From: Mycolicibacterium sp. TUM20985
GTDB taxonomy: Bacteria; Actinomycetota; Actinomycetes; Mycobacteriales; Mycobacteriaceae
Assembly: GCF_030295745.1 (NCBI RefSeq)
Contig: NZ_AP027291.1
Location: 3,534,001 to 3,598,000 of the forward strand
Direction: 5' to 3'
Length of the DNA: 64,000 nucleotides
Shown here: positions 42,513 through 51,209 of the stretch, one piece after another
How the letters are laid out: each line of letters opens with the position of its first letter
How positions within the stretch are numbered: the stretch's first letter is position 1
Made by a program: the position numbers and the translations under genes
The notes under the pieces: model-generated
What the model saw: only the letters and a program-made list of their open reading frames with translations
What the model was told of the DNA's origin: nothing
The model's database searches: none

Positions 42513-43832
42513 ATGACGACCAGTGAGTCAAGCGGAGCGCCCAGGCCCGCACCCCGGCCAGGACCGCCGCGCCCCGCTCCGAGACCGGGTGGCACCGCCC
42601 CGACGGTGATCATCCCGCCGTCGGCGGATCCTCATCGCTTCGGGCGTGTCGACGATGACGGCACGGTATGGCTGGTCACGTCCGCCGGGGAGCGCGTCAT
42701 CGGCTCCTGGCAGGCCGGTGAACATGCAGCGGCCTACGCGCACTTCGGGCGCCGTTACGACGACCTCAACACCGAGGTCGCGCTGATGGAACGACGGCTC
42801 GCCTCCGGAACCGGTGATGCCCGCAAGATCAAGGCGGCCGCGGCTGCGCTGGCCGAGACCCTGCCGACGGCGTCGGTGCTCGGCGACGTCGACGCCCTCG
42901 CCACCCGGCTGGGCGCGATCGTCGAGCAGGCCGACTCCCATGCCCTGGAGGAACGCCAGAAGCGCGATGAGCACCGTGCCGCGCAGACCGCCCGCAAGGA
43001 GGCGTTGGCCGCCGAGGCCGAGGACATCGCCGCGAACTCGACGCAGTGGAAGTCCGCGGGCGACCGGTTGCGCGACATCCTCGACGAGTGGCGCACCGTC
43101 ACCGGCCTGGACCGCAAGACCGACGACGCGTTGTGGAAGCGCTACTCCGCGGCCCGCGAGACGTTCAACCGTCGCCGCGGTTCGCACTTCGCCGAGTTGG
43201 ACCGCGAACGCGTGGGCACCCGTCAGGCCAAGGAGGCGCTGTGTGAACGCGCCGAGCAATTGGCCGACTCGACGGACTGGGCCGGCACCGCTGCGACGTT
43301 CCGCGACATGCTGACCGAGTGGAAGGCCGCCGGCCGGGCCGCGAAGGACGTCGACGATGCGCTCTGGCGGCGGTTCAAGGCCGCGCAGGACACGTTCTTC
43401 AAGGCCCGCAATGCGGTGAATGCCGAGCGCGATGCGGAGTTCGAGACGAACGCCGCCACGAAGGAGGCCCTGCTGGTCGACGCGGAGGCCATCGACGTGT
43501 CCGACCCCGACGCCGCACGGGCCGCGTTGCGTGCGATCGGCGCCAAGTGGGATGCCGTTGGCAAGGTTCCCCGCGAGCGGGCCGCCGACTTCGAGCGCCG
43601 CATGAAGGCCGTCGAGAAGAAGGTTCGGGACACCGTGTCCGCCGGCGAAACCGACCCCGAGGCGCAGGCCAGGGCCGACCAGTTCAGGGTGCGTGCAGAG
43701 CAGTACGAATCCCAGGCCGCCAAGGCGCAGGCAGCGGGTCGCACGAAGGACGCCGAGAAGGCCTCCGCCAACGCCGCGCAGTGGCGGGAGTGGGCCGAGG
43801 CGGCCGTCGCGGCCCTGGCCAAGACGCGCTAG
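42513..43832 (+). CDS. DUF349 coiled-coil protein (Rv2731-type)
   Basis: A 439-aa protein with several DUF349 repeats from about residue 130 to 390. Each has the pattern W-x(3)-G-x-x(R)-[LA]-hydrophobic...LWKRYSAARETFNRRR or LWRRFKAAQDTFFKAR, predicted as helical/coiled coil. The N-terminal 45 residues are Pro/Ala-rich and disordered (APRPAPRPGPPRPAPRPG). DUF349 proteins elsewhere are linked to Clp-dependent or DNA-related processes, but function in mycobacteria is unknown. ATG 42513. The 3' end shares 4 bp with the convergent Rv2732c-type gene. Confidence 0.87.
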   Translation: MTTSESSGAPRPAPRPGPPRPAPRPGGTAPTVIIPPSADPHRFGRVDDDGTVWLVTSAGERVIGSWQAGEHAAAYAHFGRRYDDLNTEVALMERRLASGTGDARKIKAAAAALAETLPTASVLGDVDALATRLGAIVEQADSHALEERQKRDEHRAAQTARKEALAAEAEDIAANSTQWKSAGDRLRDILDEWRTVTGLDRKTDDALWKRYSAARETFNRRRGSHFAELDRERVGTRQAKEALCERAEQLADSTDWAGTAATFRDMLTEWKAAGRAAKDVDDALWRRFKAAQDTFFKARNAVNAERDAEFETNAATKEALLVDAEAIDVSDPDAARAALRAIGAKWDAVGKVPRERAADFERRMKAVEKKVRDTVSAGETDPEAQARADQFRVRAEQYESQAAKAQAAGRTKDAEKASANAAQWREWAEAAVAALAKTR

Positions 43833-44437
43833 GGACCGTCCGCGGGTCGCGGCGGCGCCGGGTCGGGACCGTCGCCGAGATCCAGCAGCCCACTACCCTG
43901 CCGTTCGGCGGCCAGCCGCCGACGTTCCGCTTCGGCCGCCATCTGGACCGCGGTGCGTGACCACACCACCCTGGCCCAGTGAAAGCTCAGCAGGATGACC
44001 GCGATCCAGGCGACGATGAGCCCGATGCCCGGTCCGGGATACGGCTCGGCGACCGTTTGGCGCGACCACACGGCCAGCATCCCGATGGGGCAGGCCACCG
44101 CCGAGCCGGCAAGGGCGATCCAGGCCAGACCCCAGCGCCGCGTGAGCAGCGCGAGGATAGAGAACCCGACGCTGAATACCAGCGTCAGCCAGGTGAACAC
44201 CCGCGACGGCAGGGCGATCGCCTCACCGATGGCGGTGTCGTTGCCGACGAGTACGTCGAGCCCCTTCGCACTGCCGGTGTGGGGCAGCGCGAACGACAGC
44301 AGGATCACCAGAACCAGGATGGCGACGACCAAAGCCCTTGCACCAGGGTCGATCTCGCGGGCGACACGTCGCTCTGCGTCCTCGATGTCACCCTTGAACT
44401 CGTCGAAACCCGCCTCGCCGCGATCATCGTTGGTCAT
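43829..44437 (-). CDS. Conserved membrane protein (Rv2732c-type)
   Basis: A 202-aa mycobacterial membrane protein of unknown function. A polar N-terminus (residues 1-32, GEAGFDEFKGDIEDAERRV) precedes four transmembrane helices (ALVVAILVLVILLSFALPH; VFTWLTLVFSVGFSILALL; GLAWIALAGSAVACPIGMLA; GLIVAWIAVILLSFHWARVV). A charged C-terminal tail contains AEAERRRLAAERQG. Its ATG (44437) overlaps the miaB stop by 4 bp (ATGA), so it is translated as part of a miaB operon. The 3' end shares 4 bp with the convergent DUF349 gene. Confidence 0.85.
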   Translation of the reverse strand: MTNDDRGEAGFDEFKGDIEDAERRVAREIDPGARALVVAILVLVILLSFALPHTGSAKGLDVLVGNDTAIGEAIALPSRVFTWLTLVFSVGFSILALLTRRWGLAWIALAGSAVACPIGMLAVWSRQTVAEPYPGPGIGLIVAWIAVILLSFHWARVVWSRTAVQMAAEAERRRLAAERQGSGLLDLGDGPDPAPPRPADGP

Positions 44438-45933
44438 CGGTCGCAGCCCGTCGTCACGGGTCGCGCCGGGGGCATCCCGATGCCGGGCAGTCCGAGACCG
44501 ACCGTCGTCACCTTGCGACCGGATTGGTGGGCGTCACCGGCCCGGGTGCGACGGTGCTCGATCAGTGCGGCGTCGGCGATCAGGTGGTGCGGAGCGGCGC
44601 TGGTGACCGTCGTGGTGACGACGTCACCGGGCCGGATGTCGCGTCCGCCCGGTGCGAAGTGCACCAGCCGCCCGTCGCGGGCCCGCCCCGACATCCGCGC
44701 GGTGCTGGGGTCCTTGCGCCCTTCGCCCGTGGCCACCAGCAGTTCGACGTCGACACCGATCTGAGCGACGTTCTCCTCGAGGGAGATTCGCTCCTGAAGC
44801 TCGATGAGACGCATGTATCGCTCCTGCACGACGGCTTTCGGAAGCTGATCGGGAAGTTCCGCGGCAGGGGTGCCCGGCCGTTTGGAGTACTGGAACGTGA
44901 AGGCACTGGCGAACCGGGCGCGTTCCACCACGTCGAGGGTGGCCGCGAAGTCCGCTTCGGTTTCGCCGGGGAACCCGACGATCAGGTCGGTGGTGATGGC
45001 GGCGCGCGGAATGGCGGCCCGCACGCGGTCGATGATGCCCAGGTAGCTCTCCGCGCGGTAGGACCGTCGCATCGCCTTGAGGATGCGGTCCGAGCCGGAC
45101 TGCAGGGGCATGTGCAGCGTGGGGCACACGTTGGGCGTCGCCGCCATCGCCTCGATCACGTCGTTGGTGAACTCGGCGGGGTGCGGCGAGGTGAACCGCA
45201 CGCGCTCCAACCCCTCCACGCCGCCGCACGCACGCAGCAGCTTCGCGAAGGCACCACGGTCGCGGGGTAGGTCGGGGTCGGCGAACGAGACACCGTAGGC
45301 ATTGACGTTCTGCCCGAGGAGGGTGACCTCGAGGACACCCTGTTCCACCAGCGACTGCACCTCGGCGAGGACGTCGTCGGGGCGACGGTCGGTCTCCTTG
45401 CCCCGCAGCGAGGGAACGATGCAGAACGTGCACGTATTGTTGCAACCGACCGAAATGGAAACCCATGCCGCATAAGCGGATTCACGTGACGCAGGTAGCG
45501 TCGACGGGAATTGCTGGAGGGCTTCGACGATTTCGACCTCGGCGACCCGGTTGTGCCGCGCACGGTCCAGCAACGTAGGCAGCGAACCGATGTTGTGGGT
45601 GCCGAAGACCACGTCGACCCACGGTGCCCGGGTCAGGACGGCGTCCCGGTCCTTCTGCGCCAGGCACCCGCCGACGGCGATCTGCATGTCGGGATCGGCC
45701 TCCTTGCGGGGCACCAGGTGGCTGATGTTGCCGTACAGCTTGTTGTCGGCGTTCTCGCGCACCGCGCAGGTGTTGAACACCACGACGTCGGCGTCGGACC
45801 CCTCCGTGGCACGCCGGTAGCCCGCCGCCTCCAGGAGGCCGGCGATGCGCTCGGAGTCGTGCACGTTCATCTGACAGCCGTAGGTGCGGACCTGGAAGGT
45901 GCGCCCTGGAGCGCGAGCCACCGTCGAAGTCAC
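44434..45933 (-). CDS. miaB: tRNA-2-methylthio-N6-dimethylallyladenosine synthase MiaB
   Basis: Radical-SAM methylthiotransferase (499 aa) acting on i6A37-tRNA, the product of MiaA. The N-terminal MTTase domain carries the auxiliary-cluster cysteines (TYGCQMN, FNTCAVRENA, VGGCLAQK). The radical-SAM motif is VGCNNTCTFCIVP (CxxxCxxC). A C-terminal TRAM domain (from about 390, VGVDVELLVATGEG) binds tRNA. A 50-residue tail extends beyond TRAM. The start is GTG 45933. It is divergent from gluA across about 90 bp. Confidence 0.95.
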   Translation of the reverse strand: MTSTVARAPGRTFQVRTYGCQMNVHDSERIAGLLEAAGYRRATEGSDADVVVFNTCAVRENADNKLYGNISHLVPRKEADPDMQIAVGGCLAQKDRDAVLTRAPWVDVVFGTHNIGSLPTLLDRARHNRVAEVEIVEALQQFPSTLPASRESAYAAWVSISVGCNNTCTFCIVPSLRGKETDRRPDDVLAEVQSLVEQGVLEVTLLGQNVNAYGVSFADPDLPRDRGAFAKLLRACGGVEGLERVRFTSPHPAEFTNDVIEAMAATPNVCPTLHMPLQSGSDRILKAMRRSYRAESYLGIIDRVRAAIPRAAITTDLIVGFPGETEADFAATLDVVERARFASAFTFQYSKRPGTPAAELPDQLPKAVVQERYMRLIELQERISLEENVAQIGVDVELLVATGEGRKDPSTARMSGRARDGRLVHFAPGGRDIRPGDVVTTTVTSAAPHHLIADAALIEHRRTRAGDAHQSGRKVTTVGLGLPGIGMPPARPVTTGCDR

Positions 45934-46026
45934 GACTCAATGGTACGGCCGGGCCCGCCGCAGCCAAATTCCCCGGATTGTCCAGAGCGCGGCGATCTGG
46001 GCGTTCGCTGGGTAAGGTCTGTGCGC

Positions 46027-46779
46027 ATGGGAACCGACACGTCCGTGCCGATGATCTCAATCAAGGGCGTCAACAAGCACTTCGGTAGCCTGCACGTGCT
46101 CAAGGACATCGACATCGAGGTGAACCGCGGCCAGGTGGTGGTCGTGCTCGGTCCGTCGGGGTCGGGCAAGTCCACGTTGTGCCGCACCATCAATCGGCTC
46201 GAGCCCGTCGACTCGGGCACCATTGCGATCGACGGCGAGATCCTTCCCGAGGAGGGGCGCAAACTCGCCCAGCTACGGTCAGACGTCGGCATGGTGTTCC
46301 AGTCATTCAACCTGTTCGCGCACAAGACGATTCTGCAGAACGTCACCCTCGCGCCGACGCTGGTGCGCAAGAAGTCCAAGGCGGAGGCGCGCACCAGCGC
46401 AATGGCCCTCCTCGAGCGCGTGGGCATCGCCAACCAGGCCGACAAGTATCCGGCGCAGTTGTCCGGCGGACAGCAGCAACGGGTGGCGATCGCTCGTTCG
46501 CTCGCCATGAACCCCAAGGTGATGCTGTTCGACGAACCCACCAGCGCCCTCGATCCCGAAATGATCAACGAGGTGCTGGCCGTGATGACCTCGCTCGCCG
46601 AGGAGGGCATGACGATGGTCGTGGTCACCCACGAGATGGGCTTCGCCCGACGGGCCTCCAACCGAATCCTCTTCATGGCCGACGGCGCCATCGTCGAAGA
46701 CGCCGAACCCGAGGTGTTCTTCTCCAACCCCACCTCCGACCGCGCCAAGGACTTCCTCGGCAAGATCCTCAACCACTAA
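46027..46779 (+). CDS. gluA: Glutamate-type ABC transporter, ATP-binding protein
   Basis: Polar amino-acid (probably glutamate) importer ATPase of 250 aa. Walker A is GPSGSGKST (42-50), Q-loop MVFQSFNLF (about 89-97), signature LSGGQQQ (145-151), Walker B VMLFDE (165-170), and the H-loop is in VVVTHEMGF. ATG 46027 is chosen (MGTDTSVPMISIKGV); an in-frame ATG nine codons in (MISIKGV) starts the conserved domain. First of four genes gluA-gluB-gluC-gluD in one operon. The long open frame upstream is antisense to miaB and spurious. Confidence 0.92.
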   Translation: MGTDTSVPMISIKGVNKHFGSLHVLKDIDIEVNRGQVVVVLGPSGSGKSTLCRTINRLEPVDSGTIAIDGEILPEEGRKLAQLRSDVGMVFQSFNLFAHKTILQNVTLAPTLVRKKSKAEARTSAMALLERVGIANQADKYPAQLSGGQQQRVAIARSLAMNPKVMLFDEPTSALDPEMINEVLAVMTSLAEEGMTMVVVTHEMGFARRASNRILFMADGAIVEDAEPEVFFSNPTSDRAKDFLGKILNH

Positions 46780-46803
46780 CGCTCCGGCGAAAGGAACACA
46801 GCT

Positions 46804-47637
46804 GTGCCCTCTGTACGCAAGCCGTCTCTTCGATTCCGGGTGGCCGCCACCCTGGCGCTCGCCATCGCCCTGCCGCTCTCCGTCACGGCCTGCGGCGGCG
46901 GAGGCTCCGGGGGCGACGACGGCAAGATCGTCATCGGTACGAAGTTCGATCAGCCCGGCCTCGGTCTGAAGAACCCCGACGGCACGATGAGCGGCTTCGA
47001 CGTCGACGTCGCCACCTACGTCGCCGGGCAGATGGGTTTCACGCCCGACAAGATCGAGTGGAAGGAATCGCCGTCCGCGCAACGCGAGACGCTGATCCAG
47101 AACGATCAGGTCAAGTTCATCGCGGCGACCTACTCGATCACCGATGCCCGCAAGGAGAAGGTGTCGTTCGCAGGGCCGTACCTGGTGACCGGCCAGAGCC
47201 TGCTGGTGAAGGCCGACAACACCGACATCACCGGTGCGGACTCGCTGCAGAACAACAAGAAGCTGTGCTCGGTGTCCGGATCGACGCCGGCCCAGAAGAT
47301 CAAGGACGAGTATCCCGGTGTGCAGCTGCAGCAGTACGACACCTACTCGGCCTGCATCGAGGCACTGAAGAACGGCGCCATCGACGCCGTGACCACCGAC
47401 GAGGTCATCCTCGCTGGCTACGCGGCGCAGACCCCGGGAGCGTTCAAGATCGTCGGCCAGCCCTTCTCCGAGGAGAACTACGGCATCGGCCTGAAGAAGG
47501 ACGACACCGAACTGCAGACCAAGGTCAACGACGCGCTCACCAAGATGGAAGCGGACGGGGACTGGGCGAAGGCCTTCGAGAAGAACCTCGGCCCCGCGGG
47601 CATCGCGACGCCGGCGCCGCCGGCGATCGCCAAATGA
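46804..47637 (+). CDS. gluB: Glutamate-type ABC transporter, solute-binding lipoprotein
   Basis: Substrate-binding lipoprotein (277 aa) of the SBP_bac_3 family. The signal peptide ends in the lipobox LSVTAC with Cys at residue 30; a Gly/Ser linker follows. The two-lobe binding domain runs from IVIGTKFDQPGLGLKNPDG (which contains GFDVDVATYVA) to the end. The substrate motifs YSITDARKEKVSFAGPYL and GAIDAVTTDEVILAGYA fit glutamate/aspartate-binding proteins. The start is GTG 46804, 24 bp after gluA. Confidence 0.92.
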   Translation: MPSVRKPSLRFRVAATLALAIALPLSVTACGGGGSGGDDGKIVIGTKFDQPGLGLKNPDGTMSGFDVDVATYVAGQMGFTPDKIEWKESPSAQRETLIQNDQVKFIAATYSITDARKEKVSFAGPYLVTGQSLLVKADNTDITGADSLQNNKKLCSVSGSTPAQKIKDEYPGVQLQQYDTYSACIEALKNGAIDAVTTDEVILAGYAAQTPGAFKIVGQPFSEENYGIGLKKDDTELQTKVNDALTKMEADGDWAKAFEKNLGPAGIATPAPPAIAK

Positions 47638-47665
47638 GCTGAAGCACTAGCGCAGCGGAGTACAC

Positions 47666-48346
47666 GTGGAGATCTTCTCCGAGTATCAGGACCAGATCTT
47701 CGAGGCGTTCTGGACGACGATCCAGTTGACGGTCTTCTCGGCCGTCGGAGCGTTGATCCTCGGCACGGCGCTGGCCGCGATGCGGCTGGCGCCGGTGCCG
47801 ATGCTCAACGGGCTCGGCACGACGTACGTCAACGTGGTGCGAAACACGCCGCTGACACTGATCATCCTGTTCTGCTCATTCGGCCTGGCTCAGACCTTGG
47901 GCATCACACTGGTCGACTCGCAGTCGATGACCTCCATCGAGGACAGCAACTTTCGGCTGGCGGTCCTGGGTTTGACGGTGTACACCGCCGCATTCGTGTG
48001 TGAGACGGTGCGCGCCGGGATCAACACGGTTCCGCTCGGGCAAGCCGAGGCAGCCAGGTCGCTGGGCCTGACGTTTGGACAGAATCTGCGGGTCGTCATG
48101 CTGCCGCAGGCTTTTCGCGCCGTCATCATTCCCCTGGGTTCGGTGTTGATCGCCTTGACGAAGAACACCACGATCGCGTCGGCGATCGGAGTCGCCGAGG
48201 CCGCACTGCTGATGAAGGAGATGATCGAGAACACCGCCGCGCTGGCGACCATCGGTGCGATCTTCGCGCTGGGCTTCGTGATCCTGACGTTGCCGCTGGG
48301 GTTGTTGTTCGGTTGGCTCGGCAAGCGATTGGCGGTGGCGAGGTGA
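47666..48346 (+). CDS. gluC: Glutamate-type ABC transporter, permease GluC
   Basis: Inner-membrane permease (226 aa) of the HisM/His-Glu-Gln family with five transmembrane helices. The EAA loop that docks the ATPase is visible as AARSLGLTFGQNLRVVMLPQA, with the family motif TVYTAAFVCETVRAGINTVPLGQ before it. GTG 47666. Pairs with GluD to form the heterodimeric channel; the stop overlaps the gluD start by 4 bp (GTGA). Confidence 0.92.
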   Translation: MEIFSEYQDQIFEAFWTTIQLTVFSAVGALILGTALAAMRLAPVPMLNGLGTTYVNVVRNTPLTLIILFCSFGLAQTLGITLVDSQSMTSIEDSNFRLAVLGLTVYTAAFVCETVRAGINTVPLGQAEAARSLGLTFGQNLRVVMLPQAFRAVIIPLGSVLIALTKNTTIASAIGVAEAALLMKEMIENTAALATIGAIFALGFVILTLPLGLLFGWLGKRLAVAR

Positions 48347-49224
48347 GTAGCGCATCGGTTCTCTTCGATGCCCCGGGACCACGCGCCCGGGTGCGCAACC
48401 GCATCATCAGTGCGGTCACGCTGGTGCTGGTGCTCGTCGTGGCCTGGGTGGTCTACTCGCGCCTGCAGACCAAGGGCCAGTTGACGGCCGCCAAGTGGGA
48501 GCCCTTCCTCACTGGGAACCTCTGGACGACGTATGTGTTACCTGGCATTCAGGGGACGTTGACCGCGGCGGCGGTATCGATCGTGTTGGCGCTGATCCTC
48601 GGCTTCGTGCTCGGCGTGGGCCGGTTGTCGCGCCATCGCGGTATCCGCTGGGTGTGCTCGGTCATCGTCGAGTTCTTTCGCGCCGTTCCCGTGCTGATCA
48701 TGATGATCTTCGCGTACTTCTTCTACGCGACCTATGACCTGTTTCCGTCGAATTACCTCGCGCTGGCCGGTGTCATCACGGGGCTGACCCTCTACAACGG
48801 GGCGGTGATCGCCGAGATCGTCCGCGCCGGCGTGAACGCCCTTCCGCGCGGCCAGTCCGAGGCCGCGGAGGCGCTGGGGTTGCGTTGGGGTCAGGTCATG
48901 CGGTCGATCCTGTTGCCGCAAGCGGTCACCTCCATGCTGCCGGTGCTGGTGTCGCAGATGGTGGTGGTGCTCAAGGACACGGCGATCGGGTACCAGATCA
49001 CGTTCCTGGAGATGGTGCGCCAGGGCACGCAGGTCGGGTCGTCCTATGGCAACTACGTGCCGGCCCTGATCGTCATCGCGCTGCTGATGATCAGCGTCAA
49101 CTTCGCGCTGTCGTCGGTCGCGACCCGGCTGGAGCGCAGGATGCGGCGGTCCAAGCGCGGTCCTGCACCGCTGGATGCCGAGAACATCGAGCAGGAAGGC
49201 GCGCCGGGCGCCAAGGTGATCTGA
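48343..49224 (+). CDS. gluD: Glutamate-type ABC transporter, permease GluD
   Basis: Second permease (293 aa) of the importer. It is longer than GluC because of an N-terminal extension carrying an extra transmembrane helix (IISAVTLVLVLVVAWVVYS). The EAA loop is AAEALGLRWGQVMRSILLPQA, preceded by LYNGAVIAEIVRAGVNALPRG. A short basic/acidic tail ends the protein. The start is GTG 48343, overlapping the gluC stop by 4 bp; the ten codons upstream belong to gluC in another frame. The operon is inserted between miaB and recX compared with M. tuberculosis. Confidence 0.92.
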   Translation: MSSASVLFDAPGPRARVRNRIISAVTLVLVLVVAWVVYSRLQTKGQLTAAKWEPFLTGNLWTTYVLPGIQGTLTAAAVSIVLALILGFVLGVGRLSRHRGIRWVCSVIVEFFRAVPVLIMMIFAYFFYATYDLFPSNYLALAGVITGLTLYNGAVIAEIVRAGVNALPRGQSEAAEALGLRWGQVMRSILLPQAVTSMLPVLVSQMVVVLKDTAIGYQITFLEMVRQGTQVGSSYGNYVPALIVIALLMISVNFALSSVATRLERRMRRSKRGPAPLDAENIEQEGAPGAKVI

Positions 49225-49248
49225 CCGCGGGAGCGGAGCCGCTTCTGC

Positions 49249-49803
49249 TCAGACCCGTCGGCGTTCGCGCTCACTGGCCAACGCCACCTTGACGACGTCG
49301 AACGCCATCGACTGGTGGTAGCCCCGGCGGGCCAGCATGCCCACCAGCCTGCGGGTCACCTTGACCTCGTCGGTGTCGTCGGTCAGGCGCTCGCGGCGCA
49401 GCTTGTCGGCGACGAGTTGCTCCGCCCGGGTCCGCTCGGCGTCGGCATCGACGTCGTCGAGCGCCTCGGCGATCAGCTCGTCGTCGACGCCCTTCGTGCG
49501 TAATTCGGCGGCGAGGGCGCGTTTGCCCTTACCGGCGTTGACGTGACGCGAACGCACCCACTGCTCGGCGAAGTCCCGGTCGTCGACCAGACCCACCTCG
49601 GCGAGGCGGTCGAGTACTCGCCCGTTGACGTCGTCGGGATATCCCCGCTTGGTCAGCTGGGCGGCGAGCTCCGCCCGGGTGCGGGCCCGAACGGTGAGCA
49701 GGCGCAGACACAGGTTCCTGGCCTGTTCCTCGCGTTCGCGAGGATCCTGCGCCTGCTCCTCGCGCGACTCAGAAGTCGACTGGGGCGGGCAGTGCTTTGT
49801 CAT
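49249..49803 (-). CDS. recX: RecA regulatory protein RecX
   Basis: Negative modulator of RecA filament formation and ATPase (184 aa). It is built of three-helix repeats: RTRAELAAQLTKRGYPDDVNGR with VLDRLAEVGLVDDRDFAEQWV is the RecX core, followed by GKRALAAELRTKGVDDELIAEAL and RRLVGMLARRGYHQSMAFDVV. ATG 49803 lies 35 bp inside the recA coding region, the same overlap known from M. tuberculosis. Co-transcription and coupling therefore keep RecX at a fixed ratio to RecA. Confidence 0.94.
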   Translation of the reverse strand: MTKHCPPQSTSESREEQAQDPREREEQARNLCLRLLTVRARTRAELAAQLTKRGYPDDVNGRVLDRLAEVGLVDDRDFAEQWVRSRHVNAGKGKRALAAELRTKGVDDELIAEALDDVDADAERTRAEQLVADKLRRERLTDDTDEVKVTRRLVGMLARRGYHQSMAFDVVKVALASERERRRV

Positions 49804-50818
49804 TGGTGTCGTCGGTCAGGACGGCCCCGATGCCGAGCTTCTCCTTGATCTTCTTCTCGATCTCGGCGGCGACTTCGGGATTCTCGAGCAGGAAGTTGCG
49901 GGCGTTCTCCTTGCCCTGGCCCAGTTGCTCGCCCTCGTAGGTGAACCAGGAGCCGGACTTGCGGACGAAGCCGTGCTCGACACCCATGTCGATGAGCGAG
50001 CCCTCCTTGGAGATGCCCTTGCCGTAGAGGATGTCGAACTCGGCCTGCTTGAAGGGTGGCGCCATCTTGTTCTTGACGACCTTGCAGCGCGTCCGGTTAC
50101 CGACCGCGTCGGTGCCGTCCTTCAGGGTCTCGATGCGTCGCACGTCGAGGCGGATCGAGGCGTAGAACTTCAATGCCTTACCACCCGTAGTGGTTTCGGG
50201 TGATCCGAACATCACACCGATCTTCTCGCGAAGCTGGTTGATGAAGATCGCGGTGGTGTTCGAATTGCTCAGGGCGCCGGTGATCTTGCGCAGCGCCTGG
50301 CTCATCAGCCGGGCCTGCAGGCCGACGTGACTGTCACCCATCTCGCCCTCGATCTCGGCGCGCGGCACTAGGGCGGCCACCGAGTCGATGACCAGGATGT
50401 CCAGGGCGCCGGACCGGATCAGCATGTCGGCGATCTCGAGTGCCTGCTCACCGGTGTCGGGCTGGGACACCAGCAGTGAGTCGGTATCCACCCCGAGCCT
50501 CTTGGCGTAGTCGGGATCCAGCGCGTGCTCGGCGTCGATGAAGGCCGCGATTCCGCCGGCCGCCTGGGCGTTGGCCACCGCGTGCAGTGCGACCGTGGTC
50601 TTACCCGAGGATTCCGGGCCGTAGATCTCCACGACACGGCCGCGGGGCAGGCCGCCGATGCCGAGTGCGACGTCGAGCGCGATCGACCCGGTCGGGATGA
50701 CCGAGATCGGTTGACGCACCTCTTCGCCGAGCCGCATCACCGAGCCCTTGCCGTGACTCTTCTCGATCTGGGCGAGAGCGAGCTCGAGGGCCTTCTCGCG
50801 ATCAGGGGCTTGCGCCAT
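49769..50818 (-). CDS. recA: Recombinase RecA (no intein)
   Basis: DNA strand-exchange protein and SOS co-protease (349 aa). Walker A GPESSGKT is at residues 67-74; Walker B is LDILVIDSVAAL. The L2 loop region GVMFGSPETTTGGKALKFYAS and the C-terminal acidic tail are typical. The frame is uninterrupted, so the intein found in M. tuberculosis RecA is absent. ATG 50818 (MAQAPDREKALELAL) is the family start; the longer upstream frame runs into the leader. A RecA-NDp promoter and a LexA box lie upstream, and recX overlaps its 3' end. Confidence 0.98.
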   Translation of the reverse strand: MAQAPDREKALELALAQIEKSHGKGSVMRLGEEVRQPISVIPTGSIALDVALGIGGLPRGRVVEIYGPESSGKTTVALHAVANAQAAGGIAAFIDAEHALDPDYAKRLGVDTDSLLVSQPDTGEQALEIADMLIRSGALDILVIDSVAALVPRAEIEGEMGDSHVGLQARLMSQALRKITGALSNSNTTAIFINQLREKIGVMFGSPETTTGGKALKFYASIRLDVRRIETLKDGTDAVGNRTRCKVVKNKMAPPFKQAEFDILYGKGISKEGSLIDMGVEHGFVRKSGSWFTYEGEQLGQGKENARNFLLENPEVAAEIEKKIKEKLGIGAVLTDDTNDKALPAPVDF

Positions 50819-50875
50819 GGTGTGGTCTCCGTCCTGGTGGTGTCCGTTGATCGGGGTTTCGATCAGTTGACGGTG

Positions 50876-50898
50876 ACGGTAGAGGTGGGTACCGACAA
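50876..50898 (-). promoter_or_regulatory. RecA-NDp (PafBC-type) promoter of recA
   Basis: On the minus strand TTGTCGGTA, 8 bp, then TACCGT, matching the LexA-independent DNA-damage promoter TTGTCRGTG-N8-TAnnnT at all but one position with exact spacing. The start site would be near 50869, giving a leader of about 50 nt to the recA ATG. Confidence 0.75.
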
Positions 50899-50941
50899 GT
50901 CGGTCTGACCGCGGTCTACCGTCGAACAAAACCCACAGTAG

Positions 50942-50957
50942 ACGAACACCTGTTCGA
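50942..50957. promoter_or_regulatory. LexA (SOS) box upstream of recA
   Basis: ACGAACACCTGTTCGA matches TCGAAC-N4-GTTCGA at 11 of 12 positions. It lies 124-139 bp upstream of the recA ATG and about 45 bp upstream of the RecA-NDp promoter, consistent with a second, LexA-controlled promoter as in M. tuberculosis. Confidence 0.8.
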
Positions 50958-50986
50958 TTCAAGTGGACACGCCGAGGGGCGGCGCA

Positions 50987-51181
50987 TCACCACTGATCGC
51001 GCGGCACGTCGAAGTCGGCGCACAGGGCTCGCCACACGTCGCGCGGCTCCATTCCGGCCTCGATGGCCTGCGCCGCGGTGCGACCGCCGAGGCCGCTCAG
51101 CACGTGATCGACGAGCAGGGAAGAACCCCGCACCTCACCGAACCGTCCCTTGACGAGTTCGCGGAATTCCGTCAGCCGCAC
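50987..51181 (-). CDS. DUF3046 protein (Rv2738c-type)
   Basis: A 64-aa actinobacterial protein of the DUF3046 family. The sequence RLTEFRELVKGRFGEVRG, then HVLSGLGGRTAAQAIEAG and WRALCADFDVPRDQW, looks entirely helical and cytosolic. Function is unknown, but the gene is regularly found just upstream of recA. GTG 51181. It follows the glycosyltransferase gene by 28 bp on the same strand, probably one transcript, and may read on towards recA. Confidence 0.88.
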   Translation of the reverse strand: MRLTEFRELVKGRFGEVRGSSLLVDHVLSGLGGRTAAQAIEAGMEPRDVWRALCADFDVPRDQW

Positions 51182-51209
51182 ACCATCAACCTACCGAGAC
51201 CCGAACGAG

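Noticed and set aside
49232..49243. AGCGG-AG-CCGCT after gluD as a terminator
   Set aside because: A two-base loop is too small and no T-run follows.
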